Assembly: GCA_030601745.1 (NCBI GenBank)
Contig: JAUWBI010000014.1
Location: 1 to 50,581, forward strand
DNA: 50,581 nucleotides
Direction of reading: 5' to 3'
From: Phycisphaerae bacterium
GTDB taxonomy: Bacteria; Planctomycetota; Phycisphaerae; Sedimentisphaerales; Anaerobacaceae
Under the pieces are notes generated by a model that worked only from the letters and a program-made list of their open reading frames with translations, was not told the origin of the DNA and ran no database searches. The position numbers and the translations under genes were made by a program. The stretch's first letter is position 1, and each line of letters begins with the position of its first letter. Shown piece by piece: positions 15,508 through 23,846 of the stretch.

Positions 15508-17286
15508 ATGGGTCTTGAAGCGTGGGACTGGTTCGCTATCGTTATGTATTTTGCCCTCCTTCTGGCTGTTGCCTGGTGGGTTATCCTCAGGAGAAGGGAC
15601 ACTGCTGACGATTATTTTCTTGCCGGCAGAAATCTTGGATGGTGGGTCGTCGGTGCCTCCATCTTTGCGTCGAACATCGGTTCCGAGCACTTGGTCGGTC
15701 TTGCGGGGTCTGGCTGTACTGACGGAGTGGCAATGGCTCATTACGAGCTCCATGCCTGGTGCCTGCTGATTCTGGCGTGGGTGTTCGTTCCGTTCTACGC
15801 CCGCAGCAGGGTGTTCACGATGCCGGAATTCCTCGAGCGTCGTTTCTCTCCATCCAGCCGCTGGGTGCTCTCTATCATTTCCTTAGTTGGGTACGTGCTC
15901 ACGAAGATAGCGGTCGGTGTCTTCGCCGGTGGTGTCGTCTTTCGGACCCTTCTTCCGGAGTTACGGCTCGATTTAGGATTTGTGGTGATGGACAGTTTCT
16001 GGATTGGCTCGTTCCTTGTGATTATCCTTACGGGAATTTATACCGTTCTTGGTGGGTTGAGGGCCGTGGTCTATACGGACGCGGTTCAGACCGTTGTACT
16101 TGTGGTCGGCTCGGCGCTGGTGACGATATTCGGTCTCAAAGCGCTGGGCGGCTGGGGCCAGTTACGCGAAATTTGTGGGTCTGACATGTTTAATTTGTGG
16201 AAGCCGTTGATACCTGCGGGAGTGGAAGGGACATGGGCCCCTGTTCTGGTAACAAACGCCAACGACGAAATCGTCAGACAGGCCTGGTACTTCAACGGCG
16301 AATACCCCTGGCTTGGGATGCTTTTCTGTGCTCCTATCATCGGGCTGTGGTATTGGTGCACGGACCAGTATATCGTTCAGCGTGCCCTGGGTGCGCCGAA
16401 CGAGGGTGAGGCGCGACGAGGGAGTATATTCGCGGGCTTTCTAAAGCTGTCGCCGGTGTTCATATTCATTATTCCCGGTATGATATGCTTCGCATTGGCC
16501 AAGAGCGGAAAGATGGCGGAACTTCAGGAAGCTTTGTATACAGCGGGGGCGCTTGACAATGAAAAATGCCAGGCGGCTTTCCCCTTGTTGGTTAAACACG
16601 TGCTTCCCGTGGGTGTTAGAGGTCTTGTTGTGGCCGGGTTGTTGGCCGCCCTGATGAGCTCGTTATCGAGCGTGTTCAACGCCTCCTCGACCTTGTTCAC
16701 CATGGACTTCTATTCGAAGCTGTCGCCCGGCGCAAGCCAGCACAAACTGGTTTGGATGGGTCGTATCGCTACCACCGTTATGGTGATTATTGGTCTGCTT
16801 TGGGTGCCTGTGATTCAGGGGGCACGGGGACTATACCACTATCTGCAGAGTGTGCAGGGATACCTGGCCCCGCCTATCTTTGTGGTCTTCTTCTTAGGCA
16901 TATTCAGCAAACGACTGAACAGTAAGGGGTGCCTGGCCGCGCTGATTGTCGGCTTCCTGTTAGGTGCCTTTCGTTTGGCTGTCGATACCCCTATCAAGCT
17001 GATGGAGGATTTTCACTACGCGGAGGGTTCATTTCTTTGGATCGTAAACAACATTTACTTCCAGTACTACAGCCTTTTCATTTTTATTGTCTGCGTGATT
17101 GTGATGATAGCAGTTAGTTTGTGGACGTCTGCGCCGTCCTACGAGCGGATTAGCGGCCTGACATACGGCACGGTTAACGAGGAGCATCGCCGTCTGTCGC
17201 GAGGCAGTTGGGACTGGCGCGACGTTGCGGCCTCTGTAGTAGTGCTGCTCGTGATTCTGGCGGCCTATCTCTATTTCAGAGGTTAA
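15508..17286 (+). CDS. Sodium:solute symporter family sugar transporter (SGLT-like)
   Basis: A 592-residue membrane protein of the SSS family. It starts with an exported N-terminus and a first helix (DWFAIVMYFALLLAVAWWV), followed by the conserved RDTADDYFLAGRNLGWWVVGASIFASNIGSEHLVGLAGSG block that marks sugar members of the family. About 13-14 hydrophobic segments follow, with WYWCTDQYIVQRALGA in the middle, as in vertebrate and bacterial SGLT proteins. It would import a monosaccharide with sodium, here probably L-arabinose, giving the locus a second uptake route besides the ABC transporter. A modest GGGAAAGG ribosome site precedes the ATG. It is followed 32 bp later by the kinase gene. Confidence 0.88.
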   Translation: MGLEAWDWFAIVMYFALLLAVAWWVILRRRDTADDYFLAGRNLGWWVVGASIFASNIGSEHLVGLAGSGCTDGVAMAHYELHAWCLLILAWVFVPFYARSRVFTMPEFLERRFSPSSRWVLSIISLVGYVLTKIAVGVFAGGVVFRTLLPELRLDLGFVVMDSFWIGSFLVIILTGIYTVLGGLRAVVYTDAVQTVVLVVGSALVTIFGLKALGGWGQLREICGSDMFNLWKPLIPAGVEGTWAPVLVTNANDEIVRQAWYFNGEYPWLGMLFCAPIIGLWYWCTDQYIVQRALGAPNEGEARRGSIFAGFLKLSPVFIFIIPGMICFALAKSGKMAELQEALYTAGALDNEKCQAAFPLLVKHVLPVGVRGLVVAGLLAALMSSLSSVFNASSTLFTMDFYSKLSPGASQHKLVWMGRIATTVMVIIGLLWVPVIQGARGLYHYLQSVQGYLAPPIFVVFFLGIFSKRLNSKGCLAALIVGFLLGAFRLAVDTPIKLMEDFHYAEGSFLWIVNNIYFQYYSLFIFIVCVIVMIAVSLWTSAPSYERISGLTYGTVNEEHRRLSRGSWDWRDVAASVVVLLVILAAYLYFRG

Positions 17287-17318
17287 CGATTTTAGTTTTT
17301 AGTTTTGAGTTTCCCGAT

Positions 17319-19004
17319 ATGGCTTATACGATTGGCCTGGATTACGGCACAAACTCGGTTAGGTGTTTGATAGTTGATGTTACTAACGGTAATGAGCTGG
17401 GGACAGCAGTATATGAATACGAAACCGGTGAAGCCGGCATCATTCTCGACCCCGCCGACCATAACCTGGCAAGGCAGAACCCGGCTGATTACCTGAAAGG
17501 TATCGAAGCTGCCGTCAAAGCAGCGATAACCGAAGCCAAGGACGCTGATAAGGATTTTGATACCAGCCGGATTATAGGTATCGGCATCGACACAACCGGC
17601 TCAACGCCAATCCCGGTTGATAAAAACGGCACACCCTTGAGTATGTCGGATGAATTCAAAGATAATCCAAGCGCCTGTGCCTGGTTGTGGAAAGACCACA
17701 CCGGCCACGCCGAAGCCGCCGAGCTCACCGAACTGGCTGAAAAAGAACATCCCGAATACCTCGCCAAGTGCGGCGGGACGTATTCGTCGGAATGGTTTTT
17801 CAGCAAAATCCTTCATTGTTTGCGGACCGACCCTGCGGTCTTTGACGCGGCCTATAGTTGGGTTGAATGCTGTGATTATGTCCCCGCCGTTTTAACGGAC
17901 ACGACCAAGCCGGATATTATCAAGCGAAGCCGGTGTGCCGCCGGTCATAAAGCTATGTTTAACGACCAGTGGGGTGGACTGCCTGCCAAAGACTTCCTTG
18001 CCAGGCTGCATCCTGAACTTGGCGAGCTTCGCGGCCGGCTTTACGAAAAAACCTATACCGTAAAAACGCAGGCAGGAAAGCTTACGGAACAATGGGCACA
18101 TAAGCTCGGATTGCCTGCCGGCATTCCCGTAGCGGTAGGGGCTTTTGACGCTCATTTAGGTGCCGTTGGTTCCGGTATTGCTCCGGGCAAACTCGTCAAA
18201 ATAATCGGTACAAGTACATGCGATATGCTTGTGGCCGAATCAAGCCGGCAGCTGCCGGATATTCCCGGGATATGCGGTTTAGTTGACGGTTCCATTTTGC
18301 CGGGTTTCTTTGGCCTGGAGGCGGGTCAATCGGCGGTGGGAGATATTTTCAACTGGTTTGTCAATTACATCCAGCCGGGCGGAGAATCGGCGGGCTCGCA
18401 CGAAGCTCTTACCGAAAAGGCGGCAAAGTTGAAACCGGGTCAGTCCGGCTTGTTAGCTCTCGACTGGAACAACGGCAACCGAACTATTCTCGTCGACCAG
18501 AGATTAACCGGCTTGATTTTAGGTCAGACGCTGCACACAAGCGCGCACGCGATTTACCGGGCGCTGATTGAGGCGACCGCCTTTGGCGGCCTTACTATTA
18601 TCAACCGGTTTGAGGAATATGGCGTCAGGGTTTCAGAGGTCATAAATTGCGGCGGTATTGCCGAAAAGAATCCTTTGCTTATGCAGATTTACGCTGATGT
18701 AACTGACAGGGAGATGAAGATATCCCGCTCTGCTCAGAGCTGTGCGTTGGGTGCCGGCATCACCGGTGCAGTCGTAGCTGGCGCCGAATCCGGCGGCTAT
18801 GACGATTTCGCCGATGCCCAGGCCGCTATGTGTGGGATGAAGGACATCACTTATAAACCCATTCCCGAAAACCACAGGGTTTACCAGCAGTTATATGCCC
18901 TTTACAAGCAGTTGCATGATGCCTTTGGTCTTCAGGGTTGGTCCGGCAAATTGGCCAATGTTATGAAGGACCTGTTGAACATCAAGGATAGTGTTATTTC
19001 CTAA
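17319..19004 (+). CDS. araB: L-ribulokinase (FGGY family)
   Basis: The ATG at 17319 begins MAYTIGLDYGTNSVR, the phosphate-1 motif of the FGGY/ASKHA fold; longer frames upstream only overlap the symporter. The length of 561 residues is typical for AraB. Diagnostic features are IGIDTTGSTPIPVD, a KDHT segment, VAVGAFDAHLGAVG, IGTSTCDMLV, GQSAVGDIFNWFV and the adenosine-side NCGGIAEKNPLLMQIYADV. It phosphorylates L-ribulose to L-ribulose 5-phosphate in the cytoplasm. The symporter ends 32 bp upstream and the epimerase starts 10 bp downstream, so the three genes are probably cotranscribed. No strong Shine-Dalgarno sequence is visible. Confidence 0.9.
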   Translation: MAYTIGLDYGTNSVRCLIVDVTNGNELGTAVYEYETGEAGIILDPADHNLARQNPADYLKGIEAAVKAAITEAKDADKDFDTSRIIGIGIDTTGSTPIPVDKNGTPLSMSDEFKDNPSACAWLWKDHTGHAEAAELTELAEKEHPEYLAKCGGTYSSEWFFSKILHCLRTDPAVFDAAYSWVECCDYVPAVLTDTTKPDIIKRSRCAAGHKAMFNDQWGGLPAKDFLARLHPELGELRGRLYEKTYTVKTQAGKLTEQWAHKLGLPAGIPVAVGAFDAHLGAVGSGIAPGKLVKIIGTSTCDMLVAESSRQLPDIPGICGLVDGSILPGFFGLEAGQSAVGDIFNWFVNYIQPGGESAGSHEALTEKAAKLKPGQSGLLALDWNNGNRTILVDQRLTGLILGQTLHTSAHAIYRALIEATAFGGLTIINRFEEYGVRVSEVINCGGIAEKNPLLMQIYADVTDREMKISRSAQSCALGAGITGAVVAGAESGGYDDFADAQAAMCGMKDITYKPIPENHRVYQQLYALYKQLHDAFGLQGWSGKLANVMKDLLNIKDSVIS

Positions 19005-19014
19005 AGAGTTTATG

Positions 19015-19719
19015 ATGTACGAAGAGCTAAGAAAAGCCGTTTGTGATGCGAATATTGAGCTGCAGAGACAGAAGCTAATCATTTACAGTTGGGGCAATGT
19101 CAGCGGAATAGACCGTTCGGCGGGCGCGGTAGCCATCAAGCCCAGCGGTGTTACTTATGATGAGCTTACCCCTGACAAAATGGTATTACTTGATTTGGAC
19201 GGAAATGTTATCGAAGGGGCCCTCAGGCCTTCATCGGATACGCCAACCCATCTTGAGCTTTACAGAAATTTCGAAGCTGTTGGCGGTATATGCCATACCC
19301 ATTCGCCCGGTGCAACTATGTGGGCGCAGAGCTGCCGGGAAATTCCTTGCTTCGGCACTACCGGCGCCGATTATTTCTACGGCTCAATACCTGTTACTGA
19401 AGTGATGACGGAAGATGCGATACAAAACGATTATGAGCTAAACACAGGCAAGGTTATTGTCAGGCGATTTGCCGGTATCGACCCGATGAAAATGCCGGCG
19501 GTGCTGGTGGCCAACCATGGGCCGTTCACCTGGGGTAAGACCCCCGCAATGGCTGTCGAATCTACGGTTGTGTTAGAGCAAATAGCAACAATGGCCCTGG
19601 GAACTATAACGATAAATCCGAATCAAGGTCCAATTAGCAAGGCGCTTCTGGATAAACACTATTTGCGGAAACACGGTAAAAACGCTTATTACGGCCAGGG
19701 GTTCCCAAAGGCAAAATAG
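19015..19719 (+). CDS. araD: L-ribulose-5-phosphate 4-epimerase
   Basis: Of adjacent ATGs at 19012 and 19015, the second is better spaced from AAAGAG and begins MYEELRKAVCDANIELQRQ. The 234-residue protein is a class II aldolase/adducin family member close to AraD: SWGNVSGIDR, IKPSGVTYDEL, SSDTPTHLELYRNF, the zinc histidines in GICHTHSPGAT, and a C-terminal His in VANHGPFTWG. It converts L-ribulose 5-phosphate to D-xylulose 5-phosphate, the last step into the pentose phosphate pathway. It starts 10 bp after the ribulokinase stop and precedes the isomerase by 37 bp. Confidence 0.92.
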   Translation: MYEELRKAVCDANIELQRQKLIIYSWGNVSGIDRSAGAVAIKPSGVTYDELTPDKMVLLDLDGNVIEGALRPSSDTPTHLELYRNFEAVGGICHTHSPGATMWAQSCREIPCFGTTGADYFYGSIPVTEVMTEDAIQNDYELNTGKVIVRRFAGIDPMKMPAVLVANHGPFTWGKTPAMAVESTVVLEQIATMALGTITINPNQGPISKALLDKHYLRKHGKNAYYGQGFPKAK

Positions 19720-19756
19720 GGCGTTTAGGGCGCCTCAAAAAATAGGAGAGACGAGA

Positions 19757-21163
19757 ATGAAGAAAACAACGTTTGGAGTAATTGTTGGGAACCGAGCATT
19801 TTTTCCGGATGCGTTGGCCAAACAGGGGCGGAGAGACATACTTGAGGTGCTCAGGAAAAATGGCTTCAACTCGGTGGCCCTGTCAATGCAGGAGGCAAAA
19901 TACGGTGCGGTTGAGACTTTTGCCGATGCCAAAAAGTGTGCTGCGCTTTTTGCGGAAAATAGTGAAAGGATTGACGGCATAATTGTAACGCTGCCGAACT
20001 TCGGCGATGAAAAAGGAGTTGCTGAGGCCATCAAACGCTCCGGATTTGGCGTGCCGATTCTGATTCAGGCTGAGCCGGACATGCCGGGCAAAATGGGCAT
20101 AGCTAACAGACGCGATTCCTTCTGTGGTAAGATCAGCGTTTGCAACAATCTCAGGCAGGCGGGTATTCCGTACACGCTGACACGGTCACACACAGTTAAA
20201 GTTACGTCGGCTGAATTCAAGAAGGATTTGGACGATTTCGCTTCGGTGTGCAGGATTGTTAAGGGTCTTAAGAACGCCAGGTTTGGTGCTATCGGTGCTC
20301 GCACCGGGGCGTTTAACACCGTCCGCTACAGCGAAAAAATCCTTGAACTTTCAGATATTTCGGTAGAGACGATAGACTTGTCCGAAATACTTGGAAGAGT
20401 TGCACTGCTTTCCGATAACGACAGAAGGGTTAAGAGAAAATTAAACGCTGTTAAAACATATATTGCGACCGAATCAATTCCCGCTGATAAACTTTTGAAG
20501 ATGGCTAAATTCGGCTGCGTGATTGACAAATGGGTCAAAGATATGGAGCTTGACGGCACAGCCATTCAGTGCTGGACCAGTCTGCAGGAATTCTTCGGAA
20601 TAGTTCCCTGCACGCTTATGAGTATGATGAGCGAGGCGATGGTACCCAGTGCCTGTGAGGTTGACATTACGGGCTTGTTAGGGATGTACATTCTCCAGTT
20701 GGCTTCCGGCGGGCCGAGTGCGCTTCTGGACTGGAACAATAACTACGGCGCCGACCCCGACAAATGTGTCTTGTTCCATTGCAGCAATGTACCGAGGTCG
20801 TTCTTCAGGAGCTCAAAGATGGATTACCAGGAGATTATTGCCGGGGCCGTGGGCAAAGACAACACTTATGGCACCGTCGTCGGCAGGATAGCCCCGGGCA
20901 AGGCAACCTTCTGCAGAACCACTACCGACGATGCTGCCGGTGTTATTAGCGTTTATGTGGGCGAAGGTGAATTTACAAATGATAAACTTGATACTTTCGG
21001 CGGCTATGGGGTAATGAAAATCCCGGACCTCCAGATTCTTTGCCAATACATCTGCATAATGGGCTTCGAACATCACGTTGCCGTGAACCTGTCGCAAAAA
21101 GCCGATGCAATTGCTGAAGCCCTTGATAATTATATGGGCTGGGACGTTTACCTGCACGCATAA
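19757..21163 (+). CDS. FucI/AraA-superfamily isomerase, probable L-arabinose isomerase
   Basis: A 468-residue protein with AATAGGAGAG before the ATG. It belongs to the L-fucose isomerase/L-arabinose isomerase fold but lacks the sequence signatures of classical E. coli-type AraA. Likely metal-site residues lie in CWTSLQEFFG, ACEVDITG and the C-terminal GFEHHVAVN. Placed after araB and araD, with no other isomerase in the locus, it most likely converts L-arabinose to L-ribulose. The alternative is a fucose or other aldose isomerase serving the GH95 enzyme nearby. It ends the rightward unit, and an AT-rich low-complexity repeat (TAGAATTTAGAATTTGG) follows. Confidence 0.8.
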   Translation: MKKTTFGVIVGNRAFFPDALAKQGRRDILEVLRKNGFNSVALSMQEAKYGAVETFADAKKCAALFAENSERIDGIIVTLPNFGDEKGVAEAIKRSGFGVPILIQAEPDMPGKMGIANRRDSFCGKISVCNNLRQAGIPYTLTRSHTVKVTSAEFKKDLDDFASVCRIVKGLKNARFGAIGARTGAFNTVRYSEKILELSDISVETIDLSEILGRVALLSDNDRRVKRKLNAVKTYIATESIPADKLLKMAKFGCVIDKWVKDMELDGTAIQCWTSLQEFFGIVPCTLMSMMSEAMVPSACEVDITGLLGMYILQLASGGPSALLDWNNNYGADPDKCVLFHCSNVPRSFFRSSKMDYQEIIAGAVGKDNTYGTVVGRIAPGKATFCRTTTDDAAGVISVYVGEGEFTNDKLDTFGGYGVMKIPDLQILCQYICIMGFEHHVAVNLSQKADAIAEALDNYMGWDVYLHA

Positions 21164-21224
21164 GTAAATTTAGAATTTAGAATTTGGAATTTAGAATCCT
21201 TTTTTAGACTTAATTCTCAACTCT

Positions 21225-22433
21225 TCATTCTGAGCAGAGAATGCTGGACCTGAAAGATTCATTTTCATAGAGTTGTTTCGCAAGCATAGCATAACCTTCA
21301 CTTAACGGATGACTGGCATCGACATACAAGTTACTGGGTAATGCCTCAGGCATATAGTAGGGGACGTTGTTCTGCCGGAGCCAGGCCTCAATTTCACTTT
21401 TCATCCTTCGATAAGTGTCGATACTCTTTCCCTTCAGCAGGTGCTCATTAAAGGGGCCGACGAGGACGAACACCGTGTTGCCTCTTGCCTTTAACATCTT
21501 GATTGACTGCTGGAAAAAGTTCCATTGCAGTGACGTTTCAAGCTCAACCCACTGAAAATCCTGTTTGGCTATGCCTTTCTCCTTCCAGGAAATACGTTCG
21601 TTCTGACCGTCATCCTCAAAAGTGGGAAGTTGCAGGGTAACGGCCTTCAAAGGGTTTCCGTAGGGATGCTCCAGCGTCCAAGCGGGCAGGTCCATACTAT
21701 CGAAATAAGTAATCTTCAAATGGGAAGTCCAGCTCAGGAAAGTTACGTAGCGTTCCACCACAGCAGAGAGCCGCCTGGAATACGAATCTTTATAGCAGGG
21801 AATCTTAGGAATAAACTGCGGCACCAGCTTCGGATGATTGAAATGGAACTCCTTGTCAATTTGCAAATCATGCTTTTTGGAGCTCATCCATAAAGGATTA
21901 AAATGCAGAATAACGTTCGCACCTTTGATGTCCCGACCATAGTACTTTAGCAAACCCGCTAAAGCCGCCGGATGTATGCCGTCCACGCCGAGGTTGGCGA
22001 ACTGATTGTGGCCGGCGTTTTTATTGAGATGATGCGACAGGGTGTTATCTTTGGACACAAAATGGCCCCAAACGACCGAATCCCCGATTACAAGCGTTTC
22101 ATACCGTGAGCCCCGCCCCTCGGAGGGGCTGGGCGAACAGGCCCATCGACAGTAGCGGTTGTGCAACCAGTAGTCGCTGCTTAAGTCGTAGGGTAAGCGG
22201 TAGTCGGGCCCAGGCTCAAATCTCTCGATGTGTTCCCAGAGCGTGGGCCCAAAATACAATAACGCCGAGAAGACAATTCCAATGATGAGCCACTCTCGCG
22301 CTGATAATCGCACACAATTGGAGCCGTAAGGGACTTCCTCGATTCTCGATTCTTGATTCTCGATTCTCGATTTTCTGCTTCTACGAGCATCTGGCATCGA
22401 GCATCCAGCATCAAGTATGTCTTTTTTCTCCAT
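21225..22433 (-). CDS. SGNH/GDSL-type protein partnered with MBOAT
   Basis: A 402-residue protein. AAAGAGGTGG sits correctly before the ATG at 22433, supporting this start although the first 33 or so residues (DAGCSMPDARRS...ENQESRIEE) are translated dispersed repeat. A membrane anchor follows (WLIIGIVFSALLYFGP), then the SGNH domain: block I VIGDSVVWG with the Ser nucleophile, and a C-terminal DASHPLSEGYAMLA with the Asp/His pair. It should act outside the membrane on acyl groups, as AlgJ/PatB-like partners of MBOAT proteins do. It starts 25 bp after the MBOAT stop. A 27-bp palindrome adds about nine residues (SPSPSEGRG) just before the catalytic strand. Confidence 0.7.
   Translation of the reverse strand: MEKKDILDAGCSMPDARRSRKSRIENQESRIEEVPYGSNCVRLSAREWLIIGIVFSALLYFGPTLWEHIERFEPGPDYRLPYDLSSDYWLHNRYCRWACSPSPSEGRGSRYETLVIGDSVVWGHFVSKDNTLSHHLNKNAGHNQFANLGVDGIHPAALAGLLKYYGRDIKGANVILHFNPLWMSSKKHDLQIDKEFHFNHPKLVPQFIPKIPCYKDSYSRRLSAVVERYVTFLSWTSHLKITYFDSMDLPAWTLEHPYGNPLKAVTLQLPTFEDDGQNERISWKEKGIAKQDFQWVELETSLQWNFFQQSIKMLKARGNTVFVLVGPFNEHLLKGKSIDTYRRMKSEIEAWLRQNNVPYYMPEALPSNLYVDASHPLSEGYAMLAKQLYENESFRSSILCSE
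22108..22137. repeat. 27-bp palindromic element in the SGNH gene
   Basis: The core is GCCCCGCCCCTCGGAGGGGC, with GA at 22108-22109 and 22135-22136 (27 bp apart) in otherwise similar GTGAG/GCGAA contexts. On the coding strand it reads SPSEGRG, between RWAC and SRYETLVIGDS. Confidence 0.7.
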
Positions 22434-22458
22434 TAGCTACCACCTCTTTCCCAACTGC

Positions 22459-23835
22459 TCAGAACTGCAGGTAGATAAACGGCTGTTCACTTGAGGGAGC
22501 AAAAAAGGCCAGGTATAGAACCATAAGAACAACGATTCCTATGCGCACAGGCCTCAACTCAAGGAGCCACTTGACCCTGGATTCATAAGCAAACTGATAG
22601 AGCCACACACTAAAAATCAAAGTTAGAGCCAGCAATGGGCAGTAAGGATTTGCCAGTCCGGAGCTGAATATCCTCGTTATAATAATCCATGCGTCACTTA
22701 TACTTTCCGCCCGGAAGAAAATCCACGTAAAGGTTACGAAGATAAAGACAAGCAGTTGTTTCACCAATTTCGGCACCCTTTCCTTGTAGAACGAAGTCCT
22801 TTCCAGCTCCCGCGTTACAAAGCGGCCGAGAGCGTGCATCGCGCCCCAGATGACAAACGTCCAGGCCGCACCATGCCACAATCCCGAAATCACCATAGTC
22901 AGAAACATATTTTTGTACGTGTTAAACGTCCCTTTGCGGTTTCCTCCCAGCGGAATATAGACATAGTCTTTGAACCAGGAGGAGAGACTGATGTGCCACC
23001 TCGACCAGAAATCACCCAGGCCTGTCGCTAAATACGGGTTGTTGAAGTTCAGCATCAATCGAAAGCCCATCATTCGTGCCACGCCCCGCGCCATATCGGT
23101 GTAGCCGCTGAAGTCGAAATAAATCTGCCAGCAAAACAGAAAAGTCGCCAGCATTAAGGCCGGCGACTGGTATTGTCCGGGCGCATTATAGACCTTATCT
23201 ACATACAGGGCCAGATAGTCGGCCAGGGCGACTTTCTTGAAAAAACCGACAATGAACAGGGAAAGCCCGTCCGTGATGTCCTGTTTGGAAATCCCGGGCC
23301 TCTTGTGCAGTTGCGGGAGCAGGTTCCTGGCTCTTTCGATTGGTCCCATCAGCAGCCGGGGAAAAAGGGAGACGAAGGTGGCGTACCTTATGAGACTCCT
23401 CTCCCTTTCTATATTGCCGCGGTAATAATCAATGGTGTAGCTCATCGACTGGAAGATGTAGAACGATAAGCCGACAGGCAGAAATATGCCGGGCGCGGGG
23501 ATGGCATACGGGATACCCAATGACGATAAGAGAACGTTCAGGTTCTCGGTAACAAAGCCGCCGTATTTGAAAAAGCTCAGCAGGGCAAGATTGTTCACTA
23601 TGCTTATAGAGAGCCACATCTTTCTGCGTCTGCCCTTTTCCATTATTGCAACAACTGTGTAGTCAAGCAGAGTCGAATATGCTATCAGAATCAGATACAG
23701 GGGATTGAAGCATGCGTAGAAAAAATAGGAAGCGGCCAGAAGCCAGGGTAGTCTAAGCCTTGTCCCCTTCACAGCCAGGTAGGTCGGATATACAATCAGG
23801 AAAAATAATACAAACGGCCAGGTATGAAATAGCAT
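22459..23835 (-). CDS. MBOAT family membrane O-acyltransferase (AlgI/DltB-like)
   Basis: A 458-residue polytopic protein of the alginate-acetylase type: LFHTWPFVLFFLIVYPTYL at the N-terminus, SFYIFQSMSYTIDYYRG, FFDFSGYTDMARGVA-like motifs, FWSRWHISLSSWFKDYVYIPLGGNRKG, and the catalytic His in VISGLWHGAAWTFVIWGAMH. Such proteins pass acetyl or other acyl groups across the membrane to exported glycans or teichoic acids. It starts 11 bp after the stop of the upstream fusion gene, with GAAGGG before the ATG, and is followed by its likely SGNH partner. The acceptor is unknown; a cell-surface polysaccharide is inferred. Confidence 0.9.
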   Translation of the reverse strand: MLFHTWPFVLFFLIVYPTYLAVKGTRLRLPWLLAASYFFYACFNPLYLILIAYSTLLDYTVVAIMEKGRRRKMWLSISIVNNLALLSFFKYGGFVTENLNVLLSSLGIPYAIPAPGIFLPVGLSFYIFQSMSYTIDYYRGNIERERSLIRYATFVSLFPRLLMGPIERARNLLPQLHKRPGISKQDITDGLSLFIVGFFKKVALADYLALYVDKVYNAPGQYQSPALMLATFLFCWQIYFDFSGYTDMARGVARMMGFRLMLNFNNPYLATGLGDFWSRWHISLSSWFKDYVYIPLGGNRKGTFNTYKNMFLTMVISGLWHGAAWTFVIWGAMHALGRFVTRELERTSFYKERVPKLVKQLLVFIFVTFTWIFFRAESISDAWIIITRIFSSGLANPYCPLLALTLIFSVWLYQFAYESRVKWLLELRPVRIGIVVLMVLYLAFFAPSSEQPFIYLQF

Positions 23836-23846
23836 TTGCTGCCCTT

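Noticed and set aside
19757-21163. Calling this gene araA outright
   Set aside because: The sequence is FucI/AraA-superfamily but not classical AraA, so a symbol would claim more than is visible.
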